DNA of 12,289 nucleotides from Fidelibacterota bacterium UBA1134 (GTDB taxonomy: Bacteria > Fidelibacterota > Marinisomatia > Marinisomatales > S15-B10): positions 49,296-61,584 of the forward strand of contig DCAL01000068.1 of the NCBI GenBank assembly GCA_002311975.1, read 5' to 3'. A program made the position numbers and the translations under genes. This document shows positions 1 through 6,977 of this stretch, piece after piece. The notes under the pieces were generated by a model, which did not search any database, was not told the origin of the DNA, and saw only the letters and a program-made list of their open reading frames with translations. Numbering within the stretch: the first letter of the stretch is position 1; the number at the start of each line of letters is the position of its first letter.

Positions 1-1
1 C

Positions 2-106
2 GGTCTCGGCGCATCTAATGTTGACCTTCGCGGTCACATCACAGAAGACATGGATGCGGGCATTTCCATCGGCATCGGGTCGGTAGATATGGATGTGAGA
101 AATTGA
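2..106 (+). CDS. C-terminal fragment of an unidentified beta-rich protein
   Basis: This is an open frame entering from the left edge and ending at TGA 104-106, about 34 residues. The visible tail is rich in alternating Gly, Ile, Val and Asp (ITEDMDAGISIGIGSVDMDV). That pattern resembles the end of toast-rack or adhesin-like beta-solenoid domains of the DUF4097/LiaF kind, but the fragment is too short to assign. It converges on the minus-strand thioredoxin-like gene, with 41 bp between the two stop codons. I see no clear hairpin plus T-run terminator in that gap. A shadow frame cannot be fully excluded. The regular codon pattern and the stop just before the convergent gene favour a real 3' end. 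Confidence 0.5.
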   Translation, partial: GLGASNVDLRGHITEDMDAGISIGIGSVDMDVRN

Positions 107-147
107 AATCAGGACTCACATGACTTTCCCGCCTTAGCCAAGAGGTG

Positions 148-759
148 TCATCTGTTGCCGGGTTGGAATGATGTGAGGTTGTTTTCCAGAAACTTCTCCA
201 ACTCCTCAGCAATGAATTCACCCGTCACAAAATAGACGGACTTCTTGTTACCCTTCACGATCAATATATGGAATGGTGTTCCCCAGCCTCTCTTGTCATC
301 AAGCAGTTTCCGCAGTCTGTAATGGGTCGTCGTCTCGCGCAATTCTTCCACTTTTGCAGGAATCTCTCCATAGACGAACGGTATGGTCAAGTTATACTTC
401 TTGACGAAACCGTTTCGCCACTCTTCTTTTTCTGAGTATTCGGCAACAATAGTCATTTCCAGACCGCGGTGCTGCCACCTGCGATAGACACTCTCTACAT
501 GAGGCGCTTCATAGTGACAATTCTTGCACCACGCCGCCATGAACGAAATGATCAGAAGGTCCGGATAGCCGCCCCTCTCGTACTCATCAAGGATGCCTGT
601 TCTCTCACTCAGGGGAGTAGTGACTGGGAAATTGATGACCTTTTCGATAGCCGGATGGGAGGAAATGCGGATGCTGGCATATTCGTGATCATCTTGCACA
701 ACCGAATCCGCCATAGATATCATAGTGAGCACCGCGGACAGTATGGCTAATTGAACCAT
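148..759 (-). CDS. Exported thioredoxin-like protein (TlpA/ResA type)
   Basis: The 203-residue product has a thioredoxin-fold redox site, WCKNC, with Cys78 and Cys81 following a hydrophobic strand (LLIISFMAAW). A Thr-Pro pair at 161-162 sits where the cis-proline of the fold is expected. The N-terminus is hydrophobic (about residues 2-18) and ends near Ala-Asp-Ser, consistent with a signal peptide or membrane anchor but lacking the usual positive n-region. It probably acts outside the cytoplasmic membrane as a thiol-disulfide reductase; family members serve cytochrome c maturation or disulfide repair. The ATG at 759 overlaps the end of the upstream membrane-protein gene by 13 bp, so the two are likely co-translated. 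It is the last gene of the leftward run. The exact substrate is unknown. Confidence 0.8.
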   Translation of the reverse strand: MVQLAILSAVLTMISMADSVVQDDHEYASIRISSHPAIEKVINFPVTTPLSERTGILDEYERGGYPDLLIISFMAAWCKNCHYEAPHVESVYRRWQHRGLEMTIVAEYSEKEEWRNGFVKKYNLTIPFVYGEIPAKVEELRETTTHYRLRKLLDDKRGWGTPFHILIVKGNKKSVYFVTGEFIAEELEKFLENNLTSFQPGNR

Positions 760-1223
760 GAGCGGACGTAAAAGAGCGCGCTTATGCCTCCCTTGTAAGA
801 GATGATCATGGCGGACATCAGGACAAGCAGAACAAGCACAGCGAGCCTGAAGACGACATACCGTTTGGCGAGGCCGTTAACGGCATCACCAGCATCGAGA
901 GCCGCCATCATGCGCCCGGATATTCCTCTCGCAGCGTGATAGAGTCCGATAGTGACGAGAGCCATTAGAATCTTGCCGTGCATCACACCCAACTGAAGCC
1001 AGTAATTGTTCTCGATCAGCATGAGGACACCAAGCAGCGGCAAGAATGTGGAAGCCGGCATTTCTGTTCTGTCCGAGACGGATCGCACATTTCTAAGAAG
1101 AGATATTTTCTCTTCATCCGACCCCGTATTGAAACCTTTGAGGAATTTGAAATCGAGAATAATAGCGGAAACGACCCAGACAATCATCAGCACGAAATGA
1201 AGAATCACATAAATGTTATACAT
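747..1223 (-). CDS. Four-helix integral membrane protein, DUF2269/CopD-like
   Basis: This 158-residue protein has four hydrophobic helices, at about residues 4-24, 56-71, 83-97 and 123-142. Polar residues lie in or at the edge of the membrane: His9 in helix 1, Glu54 before helix 2, and His82 and His96 bracketing helix 3. This layout resembles small bacterial membrane proteins of the DUF2269 or CopD type, whose conserved histidines are suspected to bind heme or metal. I cannot assign a function. The ATG overlaps the HAD gene stop as TGATG (1 nt shared) and is preceded by a purine-rich AAGGGGGA. Its 3' end overlaps the exported thioredoxin-like gene by 13 bp, which suggests a membrane redox partnership (inference). 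Confidence 0.7.
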   Translation of the reverse strand: MYNIYVILHFVLMIVWVVSAIILDFKFLKGFNTGSDEEKISLLRNVRSVSDRTEMPASTFLPLLGVLMLIENNYWLQLGVMHGKILMALVTIGLYHAARGISGRMMAALDAGDAVNGLAKRYVVFRLAVLVLLVLMSAMIISYKGGISALFYVRSWFN

Positions 1224-1975
1224 CAGTCCCCCTTAAACCAATCCACGATTTTATCAACATTCTTGAATGAATCCACCAGCCAGGTGGGATTATGCTGTAC
1301 AATTTCTCTCTTCCATTCCGGTCTGCGACAGACGATGAGCGAGCGCACACCATTTTCAGTGGCGATCCTGGCATCATTGGGTGTATCCCCCACCAGAATC
1401 ATCCGGTCATAGGTGTAAGCTTCTGCCAGCGCGTCCCAGGCATGTTCACGTGCCACCCACAGCAGGTCATCGCGGGAGACCGCATCGTCCCCAAAAACGC
1501 CGAAAGCAAACTTCTCCCAGATTCCAAACCGCCTCAGCTTCACTTTTGCCGCCTCACGAAGATTCCCCGACAGCAGCCCAACGTGCCATCCACACAATTT
1601 ACACGCCGCAACCAGCGGCATGGCGTCATCGTACAGGCGCGGCTTCTCGTACTCCGGATACTTCTCTTGCAGCCGCCGCAGGTATCGATGCAGAATATCA
1701 TCTACCGTTGCGCTGATATCTCCGTCCGTTTGCCCAAGCTTGGCAAGTGCCGTGCGTATAATGACAGGATCGGAAAAGCCTGCCACGTCTGTCACCTGGA
1801 GTTCCGGAGATTGACCGGTAACTTCTTTCACCACTTCGTCAATCAGTTTTCTGGCGAGTGTACCGGGGTCCAGGAGAGTTCCGTCAATATCGAAGAGGAT
1901 CAGCCGCTTCTTTACCGATTCATTCACCTGTCTGAGAGCCTGCGGCGAGCTTGTCTCGAGGTCAGATTGCGGCAA
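1223..1975 (-). CDS. HAD-superfamily hydrolase (phosphoglycolate phosphatase-like)
   Basis: The 250-residue product carries the HAD motifs in order: FDIDGTL with nucleophile Asp29 and acid/base Asp31, LLSGN with Ser136, a basic residue around Lys144/Lys146, and VGDTPND with Asp197 and Asp201. A helical cap occupies about residues 38-115, as in subfamily I phosphatases such as Gph. It is likely a cytoplasmic phosphomonoesterase; the substrate cannot be read from sequence. The start is TTG at 1975, supported by AGGAG five bases upstream. It lies inside the end of the DJ-1 gene (14-bp overlap). The 20-residue tail before the first strand is longer than usual, so an internal start near Val21 (VKKRLILFDID) is an alternative. 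Confidence 0.85.
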   Translation of the reverse strand: MPQSDLETSSPQALRQVNESVKKRLILFDIDGTLLDPGTLARKLIDEVVKEVTGQSPELQVTDVAGFSDPVIIRTALAKLGQTDGDISATVDDILHRYLRRLQEKYPEYEKPRLYDDAMPLVAACKLCGWHVGLLSGNLREAAKVKLRRFGIWEKFAFGVFGDDAVSRDDLLWVAREHAWDALAEAYTYDRMILVGDTPNDARIATENGVRSLIVCRRPEWKREIVQHNPTWLVDSFKNVDKIVDWFKGD

Positions 1976-2510
1976 GGACGCTCCTGTTTACCTCTTCTGC
2001 CTTCATCTTGCCGAAAAGGACTTCCACCAGTTTGAAGGCGAACTCCATGGCGCTGCCTGCCGCCTGTCCCGTCACCATCTTGCCGTCTACCTCAACCCGA
2101 TTTCCCGTGTAGTCCGCCTTGAGCATAAACTTGGCATGAGCCGGGTGACTGGTGACTGTCTTCCCTGCCGTGATCCCAGCTTCCTCCAGAACTACGGGAG
2201 AGGCACAGACGGCGGCAGTGAATTTCTCGGCACCGCTCAGTTCCTGAATGACCCGAATGACCTCTCCGGACCGCCGGAGGTTTTCCATGCCGGGCATGCC
2301 GCCTGGCAGAACAATCATATGGAAGTCTTCTACGTCAATTCTATCCAACAGATTATCACTACAGATCGATATTCCGTGCGAGCCCTTCACCACCTCTTTG
2401 TTCAGTGACGCCACCACAACTTCAGCCCCGGCGCGGCGGAGTATATCGATGATGGTTACCGCTTCTATCTCTTCGAACCCTTCAGCAAGTGGAACGAGAA
2501 CCTTCTTCAC
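1962..2510 (-). CDS. DJ-1/PfpI family protein (YajL/ThiJ-like)
   Basis: The 182-residue protein is full length for the DJ-1/YajL family. It begins with the typical VLVPLAEGFEEIEAV strand-helix holding the conserved Glu16. The nucleophile-elbow cysteine is Cys102 in AAVCASP, and His122 lies in TSHPAHA. Known members are implicated in glyoxal/methylglyoxal detoxification, as proposed protein deglycases, or as redox-sensitive chaperones. Which applies here is not visible. Translation probably starts at GTG 2510, giving MKKVLVPLAEG, the canonical family N-terminus; no strong ribosome site precedes it. Its 3' end overlaps the HAD gene by 14 bp, and 48 bp separate it from the upstream SDR gene. Confidence 0.88.
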   Translation of the reverse strand: MKKVLVPLAEGFEEIEAVTIIDILRRAGAEVVVASLNKEVVKGSHGISICSDNLLDRIDVEDFHMIVLPGGMPGMENLRRSGEVIRVIQELSGAEKFTAAVCASPVVLEEAGITAGKTVTSHPAHAKFMLKADYTGNRVEVDGKMVTGQAAGSAMEFAFKLVEVLFGKMKAEEVNRSVLAAI

Positions 2511-2558
2511 GCGCGAAGTTTAGGATTTGCGCAGACTGAAATCCAACGCAACTCTATA

Positions 2559-3233
2559 CTACACACGGATGACCCTTCCGCTGCGCCCTGACTCAACGAT
2601 TTCAACAATTGCATCTGCTATAGCGACCGGTTGGGTCCACTTGGAAAAGTCTGCCTCAGGCATTGCTTTCCGATTTTCAGGTTTATCAATAATCGTCGGC
2701 ACGATGACGTTAGCCGTTATGCCACTGTCTTTCCCCTCCAGAGCAATCGTCTTCGTGAGATTAACGACGGCTGCCTTACTGACAGCATAAGGTGCTGCCA
2801 GAGCCATACCGTTAAGAGCAGCTGCCGAGCCAAAGTTTATGATCCGGCCGAACTGTTGCGCTTTGAAGACAGACATCGTCTTCTTGCAGCAGTTGAGCGT
2901 CGATATGAAGTTAAGATCGAACATCCTGGGCCACTCTTCAGATTCTGTCTCCTCAACCGATCCCCCCACGCTGAACCCTCCCACCACATTGATCCAAACG
3001 TGAAAAGAGTCAAGATGTCTCAAAACCTCCGATACAAGGAAGCCGACGCTCGTCTGGCTCAATACATCCGCGGTGGCTTCAAAACGATTGCCCCCCAGAC
3101 TGTGCCAGTTTACTTCGACTCCTCTGGCGACACCGACTACCGCCCGGCACTTCTTACTCAGCACATCCACAATGACTGATCCTGCAGCGCCGGAAGCACC
3201 AGTCACCACACAGGTCATTTCATCCAGTTTCAC
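2559..3233 (-). CDS. SDR oxidoreductase, dihydropteridine-reductase-like
   Basis: This is a 224-residue short-chain dehydrogenase/reductase. The nucleotide loop is TGASGAAG (residues 11-18), departing from the classical TGxxxGxG because the sixth position is Ala. The INVVGG segment at 81-86 replaces NNAG. Catalytic residues are Ser136, Tyr149 and Lys153 (YAVSK). The C-terminal stretch around 180-205 (PTIIDKPENRKAMPEADFSKW) is typical of SDRs related to quinoid dihydropteridine reductase. The substrate is unknown. It starts at GTG 3233, overlapping the acyltransferase stop as GTGA, with GGGGAG upstream at good spacing, so translation is coupled. It ends shortly after the last expected strand (GRVIRV), slightly shorter than relatives. 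Confidence 0.85.
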   Translation of the reverse strand: MKLDEMTCVVTGASGAAGSVIVDVLSKKCRAVVGVARGVEVNWHSLGGNRFEATADVLSQTSVGFLVSEVLRHLDSFHVWINVVGGFSVGGSVEETESEEWPRMFDLNFISTLNCCKKTMSVFKAQQFGRIINFGSAAALNGMALAAPYAVSKAAVVNLTKTIALEGKDSGITANVIVPTIIDKPENRKAMPEADFSKWTQPVAIADAIVEIVESGRSGRVIRV

Positions 3234-4069
3234 GCAATCTCCCCTTTCATCCGCCTCAGCTGTTTTCTTACGTACGCCTGAAGTTCCTCAATGGACATAT
3301 CCCGGTAGTCTTCGTAGAGGATGAAGTCCCCTACATCGATATGTACGATACCTGGCTTCAGCCGCCAATCAGTCTTGCGCTTGATCTGGAAGGCGCCGCG
3401 AAAGACCATCGGAAGAATGTCAGCTTCAGCTCCACGAACCAGATGAAAGGGACCCTTCTTGAACTCACGCATTCTACCGGTCGTGGTGCGAGTCCCCTCC
3501 GGAGCGACGTAGACAGGGATACCTCTCTGCAGCATCTCTTTTGCCATCTCGATGCTCTGCTTAGCCGCGTGAAGTTTCTTCCGCGGAATCTCAATGATTC
3601 CCCAGCGTCTTAACAGCGCTCCCCAGAGTGGGAGCTTAAACTGATAGGCGGCGCCGAGCGCTGTTACATAGCGATAGACAACAGCCCCAAGCAGTATTGC
3701 ATCGAAGATCGATTCATGATTGAACATGAGAACGAAAGCTTTCTTACGCCGCAGCTTCTCCTTGCCACGCACTTTCACTACAACGCCTATAGAGAGCAGA
3801 ATGAATCGCGCCATTAAGCGGACCATCCAATGGGTTCTCCTTGGCGAGAATAGAACAACGGTTGGAATCAGGATGAGCATGGCAACAGTAAAGCCGAGGA
3901 ACCCCAGAGGATAGAGGAAGACAGAGGCAATGGTGTGCACGACGCCTAACTGACCACTGGCACTCTTGGGAGTCTCCTCGGAGTGGATTTCCACTCGCCT
4001 GATTATCCTGATGGCAATGCCGGTGAGAATGATTGCCGTTAGAGCCAGTAGTGCGTAGAAAACGTTCAT
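3230..4069 (-). CDS. 1-acyl-glycerol-3-phosphate acyltransferase family (PlsC-like)
   Basis: The 279-residue membrane protein has the two hallmark acyltransferase motifs. FNHESIFD holds the catalytic HX4D pair His118 and Asp123. APEGTRT (Glu191-Gly-Thr-Arg194) binds the phosphate of the acceptor. The FKKG stretch at 204-207 follows at the usual distance. Hydrophobic segments at about residues 4-20, 45-75 and 88-100 anchor it to the inner membrane. The family transfers an acyl group to lysophosphatidic acid in phospholipid synthesis; an alternative lipid acceptor is possible. It starts at ATG 4069. A GGAG overlaps the stop codon of the preceding exonuclease gene, 14 bp away. The N-terminal extension makes it somewhat longer than E. 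coli PlsC. Confidence 0.88.
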   Translation of the reverse strand: MNVFYALLALTAIILTGIAIRIIRRVEIHSEETPKSASGQLGVVHTIASVFLYPLGFLGFTVAMLILIPTVVLFSPRRTHWMVRLMARFILLSIGVVVKVRGKEKLRRKKAFVLMFNHESIFDAILLGAVVYRYVTALGAAYQFKLPLWGALLRRWGIIEIPRKKLHAAKQSIEMAKEMLQRGIPVYVAPEGTRTTTGRMREFKKGPFHLVRGAEADILPMVFRGAFQIKRKTDWRLKPGIVHIDVGDFILYEDYRDMSIEELQAYVRKQLRRMKGEIA

Positions 4070-4083
4070 AGCCGTGAACTCTC

Positions 4084-5358
4084 CTATTTCTCGATCTTGC
4101 GCATCAGGCGGCTGAGACGATAATTCAACTCGTCGATATCCCGTATCCGATGCTCAGAAATACGATTCAGACAACTCTCAATGATCTTTCTGGCCCGGTG
4201 GAGATCCTTTGTTCGGTGCTCATAGTATTTGGCGAGTTCCACATAGGGCAGCAGATGGAAGGGGCCGGGTTCACCCGTCATCTCCAGCCATAGCGCCTCC
4301 GCTTCACGCCACCGCCCTTCGGATTTATGGAGCATGGCCAGATGCAACAACACCTGAAGTTTCCTGCCGGAAGATATTTCTCCCTCCCTCGCCCTTTCGA
4401 ATGACTGAACAGCTTTTGACTTTTCTCCCAGTCTGTGCAGGATCATTCCGCGGGAAAAATGAATCTGGGGCGTCTGCTCACCCTCTGACGCCTTAATCGC
4501 CTGCCAAAGCCGAAAAAGTATAGCCGCTAGGGAAGCAATATCATCGGCGTTGTGCTGAAAGACTCTGTACAGTGGGTCCGGATTCCCCCGCCTCAGATAG
4601 TTGAAATAGGCATAAGGGACATCCTCGCCTGGCAAATCATCATAACGATGGAAACCGAGCACCCTTCTCTCTAAAGTCCGAAGCTTGCAGTCTTCCAGCG
4701 TAAGCCCCCACAATTGGCGGCTGGGGTAGAGCAGATCCAGGTGATTCAGTAACACAAAAGGGCTCTGTTTTCGTTTCAGTATATAGCGCGTCTCCAGCAG
4801 CGGCATATCAAAAGTCTTGCCGTTAAAAGTGACGACCGTATCAAACGGCCGGATGAACTCGGTCACCATATCCAGCATCCCTTCTTCCACGGCGTGGGAA
4901 TCGGCAAAAAACTGTTCGACACAAAATTGATTGCGGTAGAGATATCCGATGCCGATAAGAAACGGGATCGTCCCTCCGCCGCCGGCCAAACCGGATGTTT
5001 CTGTATCGACAAAGATGGTCGTGCGATAATCGAAACGGGACGGCTTCGCAAATTTCCCCCACCTGGACAGCCATCTGTCCGAAATTTGTTTCATAGACAG
5101 CAGCGGCACATTACCGTGAACGGAGTCTTTCGGGTAGCGGACCTTTGCGATGAAGACGTCCCCAAAATGTGTGTTGACATACTCTCCATCCACAAACTCA
5201 TGCATTCCGCGTCTGGCGCGAGAAAAGGAATCATCGGGGTGAAGTTTTTGGTTTATGCCAGGGCGGTTGTAGCGTCGCGTGAGCGCGGGGCGCTGAGACG
5301 CGGGACGGGAAGACTCCTCCCCTGAAAGCCGCTGAAGCTTTCCCTTCAAGTCACGCAA
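4084..5358 (-). CDS. YprB-like DEDDh exonuclease with TPR-like C-terminus
   Basis: The 424-residue protein combines an RNase H-fold 3'-5' exonuclease core with a helical tail. The core runs from about residue 112 to 290. Its metal-binding motifs are FVDTETSG (Asp118, Glu120), TFNGKTFDMPLL (Asp184) and HNADD (His269, Asp273). The Gly-rich insert AGGGGT after motif I is characteristic of YprB-type proteins. Residues about 300-415 form helix pairs resembling TPR repeats (GEKSKAVQSFERA, GRWREAEALWLEM). The first ~110 residues are low in recognisable motifs. The best start appears to be TTG 5358, inside the mutY 3' end (8-bp overlap); TTG 5349 is an alternative. It is probably a nucleic-acid exonuclease; DNA or RNA preference is not visible. 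Confidence 0.85.
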   Translation of the reverse strand: MRDLKGKLQRLSGEESSRPASQRPALTRRYNRPGINQKLHPDDSFSRARRGMHEFVDGEYVNTHFGDVFIAKVRYPKDSVHGNVPLLSMKQISDRWLSRWGKFAKPSRFDYRTTIFVDTETSGLAGGGGTIPFLIGIGYLYRNQFCVEQFFADSHAVEEGMLDMVTEFIRPFDTVVTFNGKTFDMPLLETRYILKRKQSPFVLLNHLDLLYPSRQLWGLTLEDCKLRTLERRVLGFHRYDDLPGEDVPYAYFNYLRRGNPDPLYRVFQHNADDIASLAAILFRLWQAIKASEGEQTPQIHFSRGMILHRLGEKSKAVQSFERAREGEISSGRKLQVLLHLAMLHKSEGRWREAEALWLEMTGEPGPFHLLPYVELAKYYEHRTKDLHRARKIIESCLNRISEHRIRDIDELNYRLSRLMRKIEK

Positions 5359-6430
5359 CTGACGGCAAGCCTTTCTCTCTCATCAGTTCAAACAGTTTAT
5401 GATTCGCCCGCGGGAATGCGTAGCCAGCAACATCCTCAAAGTGGATCCATCTCCGTTCGCTCTCATCGGTCCGCAGTCGGCTGCCGTTCAGCAGAGCGCA
5501 GTGGTACGCATGCAGCGTGATAGAAAAATGAGTGTAGGCGTGATTCACCTGCCCGATCTTACGCAGCAGAGAAACCTGAAGTCCTGTTTCCTCCGCAATC
5601 TCTCTGATGAGGGCATCTTCAACTGTCTCTCCCTTCTCAACTCCGCCGCCGGGGAATTCCCACAGTCCACCGAGTAATCCGTCATCGGGGCGGCGCTGGA
5701 TCAGGAATCTGTCTCCATCCCAGATGATGCCGGCGGCCACTGTTCGGTGGGGACGTTTCTTGGGCGTCTGCCTGATGGGAAACTGATCCACTCGTCCCAT
5801 GCGGAATCCTTCGCAGAAGCCGGAGACAGGACACACATCGCAACGCGGCTGGTTCTTGCGGCATATGAGACTCCCCAGCTCCATCATGGCCTGATTGAAA
5901 TCGCCGGGCCTCTTCACGTCAATCCACTGCTGCAAGACTTCCGCGAACGGTTTCTTGCCCTTCGCGACGGGCTTACTGAAAGCTGTGATTCTCGCCATCA
6001 CCCTGCCGACGTTGCCGTCAATCACCGGCAGAGGCTCACCAAAGGCGATCGAAAGTACAGCAGCGGCCGTATAATCTCCCACGCCCGGCATCTTCCTGAA
6101 CTGGGACCACGTACGCGGGATTTCACCGCCGTAGTCTTGCTCTACAATCCGGCACGCCCGGTGGAAATTGCGGCAGCGGCCGTAATAGCCGAGTCCTTCC
6201 CACAGCTTGAGAAGATCATCCTGCGTAGCCGCCGCAACAGACTGAACCGTCGGCAGACTCTCAATCCAGCGACGGTAGTACGGAATGACCGTCACCACCT
6301 GAGTCTGCTGCAGCATCACTTCAGAAATCCAGATTCTGTACGGATCCGTTTCGCCGCGCCACGGCAGGGGGCGGCAGTGTTCTGTATACCAGTCTATCAG
6401 GCAGTCAGCGAAGGATCCCACGGTAAACAT
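5351..6430 (-). CDS. mutY: A/G-specific adenine DNA glycosylase with complete Nudix box
   Basis: MutY removes adenine mispaired with 8-oxoguanine. The 359-residue protein has SEVMLQQTQV with catalytic Glu37, a helix-hairpin-helix MPGVGDYTAAAV (114-125) and the VIDGNV aspartate Asp138. The iron-sulfur loop is Cys190-X6-Cys197-X2-Cys200-X5-Cys206. The C-terminal domain (about 228-345) senses 8-oxoG and includes the HAYTHF loop. It keeps an apparently complete Nudix signature at 262-284 with REIAEE at 276-281. ATG 6430 lies inside the broken toxin gene (26-bp overlap). The nearest Shine-Dalgarno (GGAAGG) abuts this ATG, so GTG at 6421, nine bases after it, may be the true start. Confidence 0.95.
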   Translation of the reverse strand: MFTVGSFADCLIDWYTEHCRPLPWRGETDPYRIWISEVMLQQTQVVTVIPYYRRWIESLPTVQSVAAATQDDLLKLWEGLGYYGRCRNFHRACRIVEQDYGGEIPRTWSQFRKMPGVGDYTAAAVLSIAFGEPLPVIDGNVGRVMARITAFSKPVAKGKKPFAEVLQQWIDVKRPGDFNQAMMELGSLICRKNQPRCDVCPVSGFCEGFRMGRVDQFPIRQTPKKRPHRTVAAGIIWDGDRFLIQRRPDDGLLGGLWEFPGGGVEKGETVEDALIREIAEETGLQVSLLRKIGQVNHAYTHFSITLHAYHCALLNGSRLRTDESERRWIHFEDVAGYAFPRANHKLFELMREKGLPSVA

Positions 6431-6673
6431 CCTTCCGGTGCATCATCCTGAACACCAGAACCACAACCTCGTGCTCAAGGGTTCTGTAGATGACACGGTA
6501 GGAACCTATCTTCAATCTCCTCAGTCCTCTGAACCGCTCTTTCAAAGGCTTCCCCTGAAACGGCTGTGATGTGAGTGATTCATCAATTTGGCTCTTGATG
6601 ATTCTGACTTTGCTGAGCGGAATTCGACAGATGTCGGCCGCGCCAATTCCTCATGCCGAACTCTATATGCCAA
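6405..6673 (-). pseudogene. RelE/ParE-family toxin, frameshifted
   Basis: The C-terminal part reads as a clear RelE/ParE-type mRNA interferase or gyrase-toxin fold: KPLKERFRGLRRLKIGSYRV followed by IYRTL, then HRKDVYRGILR before TGA 6405-6407. It has no usable start codon in that frame, because a TGA lies about 20 codons upstream of KPLK. One frame over, TTG 6673 opens with MAYRVRHEELA, the expected N-terminus for this family, but runs off into unrelated codons. Joining the two frames near 6645-6655 needs a single restored base and gives about 89 residues, the usual family length. It lies 16 bp after the antitoxin gene, and its tail overlaps the mutY start. No slippery heptamer is visible, so programmed frameshifting is unlikely; mutation or assembly error are the alternatives. 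Confidence 0.72.
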
Positions 6674-6689
6674 GGATCCCGTCCATCTC

Positions 6690-6884
6690 TTAGGCCAAGA
6701 TAACCGGATCAGCAAGATCAGGCAGACGATTCAGGGCAACTTCGGCATCTTCCCGATCATCCAGGTAGTTTCGAACAGCCTGTGAAATGACCCAAGACCG
6801 CTTCCGCTCAACATCGCCGCAGAACAGAGCGACCTCTTCAATCCATTCTTCATCAGGAGCAATTGATATAACTTTCTTACTCAA
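6690..6884 (-). CDS. Ribbon-helix-helix antitoxin (CopG/RelB-like)
   Basis: The small protein fits RHH antitoxins paired with RelE/ParE toxins. It has a short beta-strand (KKVISIAP), then two helices with the central basic turn (VERKRSWVISQAVRNYL), then the acidic DREDAEVALNRL segment and DPVI tail that normally bind the toxin. It would dimerise, bind its own promoter and neutralise the toxin. An ATG at 6899 is in frame, but the only good Shine-Dalgarno (GGAGGT, 6892-6897) overlaps that ATG and sits 7 bases before TTG 6884. I therefore prefer TTG 6884 (64 residues); the ATG version would be 69. The adjacent toxin appears broken, so this gene may be an orphan antitoxin. Confidence 0.82.
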   Translation of the reverse strand: MSKKVISIAPDEEWIEEVALFCGDVERKRSWVISQAVRNYLDDREDAEVALNRLPDLADPVILA

Positions 6885-6891
6885 TGACAAT

Positions 6892-6897
6892 ACCTCC
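6892..6897 (-). promoter_or_regulatory. Ribosome binding site of the antitoxin gene
   Basis: GGAGGT on the minus strand lies 7 bases before TTG 6884. It overlaps the upstream in-frame ATG 6899, which has no Shine-Dalgarno of its own. This decides in favour of the TTG start. Confidence 0.6.
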
Positions 6898-6964
6898 ATT
6901 CATAATCTAACAAAATTGTCCCATCTCTTTTCACTTTCCGTAGACGATTCAGCAACTTATATAT

Positions 6965-6977
6965 TTGTATAGTACAA
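6965..6977. promoter_or_regulatory. Palindromic operator copy 2 (TTGTA-N3-TACAA)
   Basis: This is a perfect 5-bp inverted repeat with a 3-bp centre (TAG on the plus strand). It lies 8 bp beyond the marR stop and overlaps the predicted -10 of the toxin-antitoxin promoter. The same arms and spacing occur upstream of marR at 7414-7426 and, as far as I could scan, nowhere else in the window. It is the likely binding site of the adjacent MarR protein, which would block RNA polymerase. Binding by the RHH antitoxin is an alternative. Confidence 0.55.

Noticed and set aside
107..147. Bidirectional terminator between the convergent genes at the left edge
   Set aside because: Only a four- to five-base imperfect stem (TGAC/GTCA) without a T-run is visible.
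978..2035. Long plus-strand frames opposite the membrane-protein and HAD genes
   Set aside because: They are antisense shadows: the minus-strand frames carry full family motifs while the plus-strand products are low-complexity and His/Arg/Ser-rich.
6630..6673. Programmed -1 frameshift to make the toxin
   Set aside because: A -1 slip would join the frames, but no X-XXY-YYZ slippery heptamer or clear downstream stimulator is present; a base deletion is simpler.
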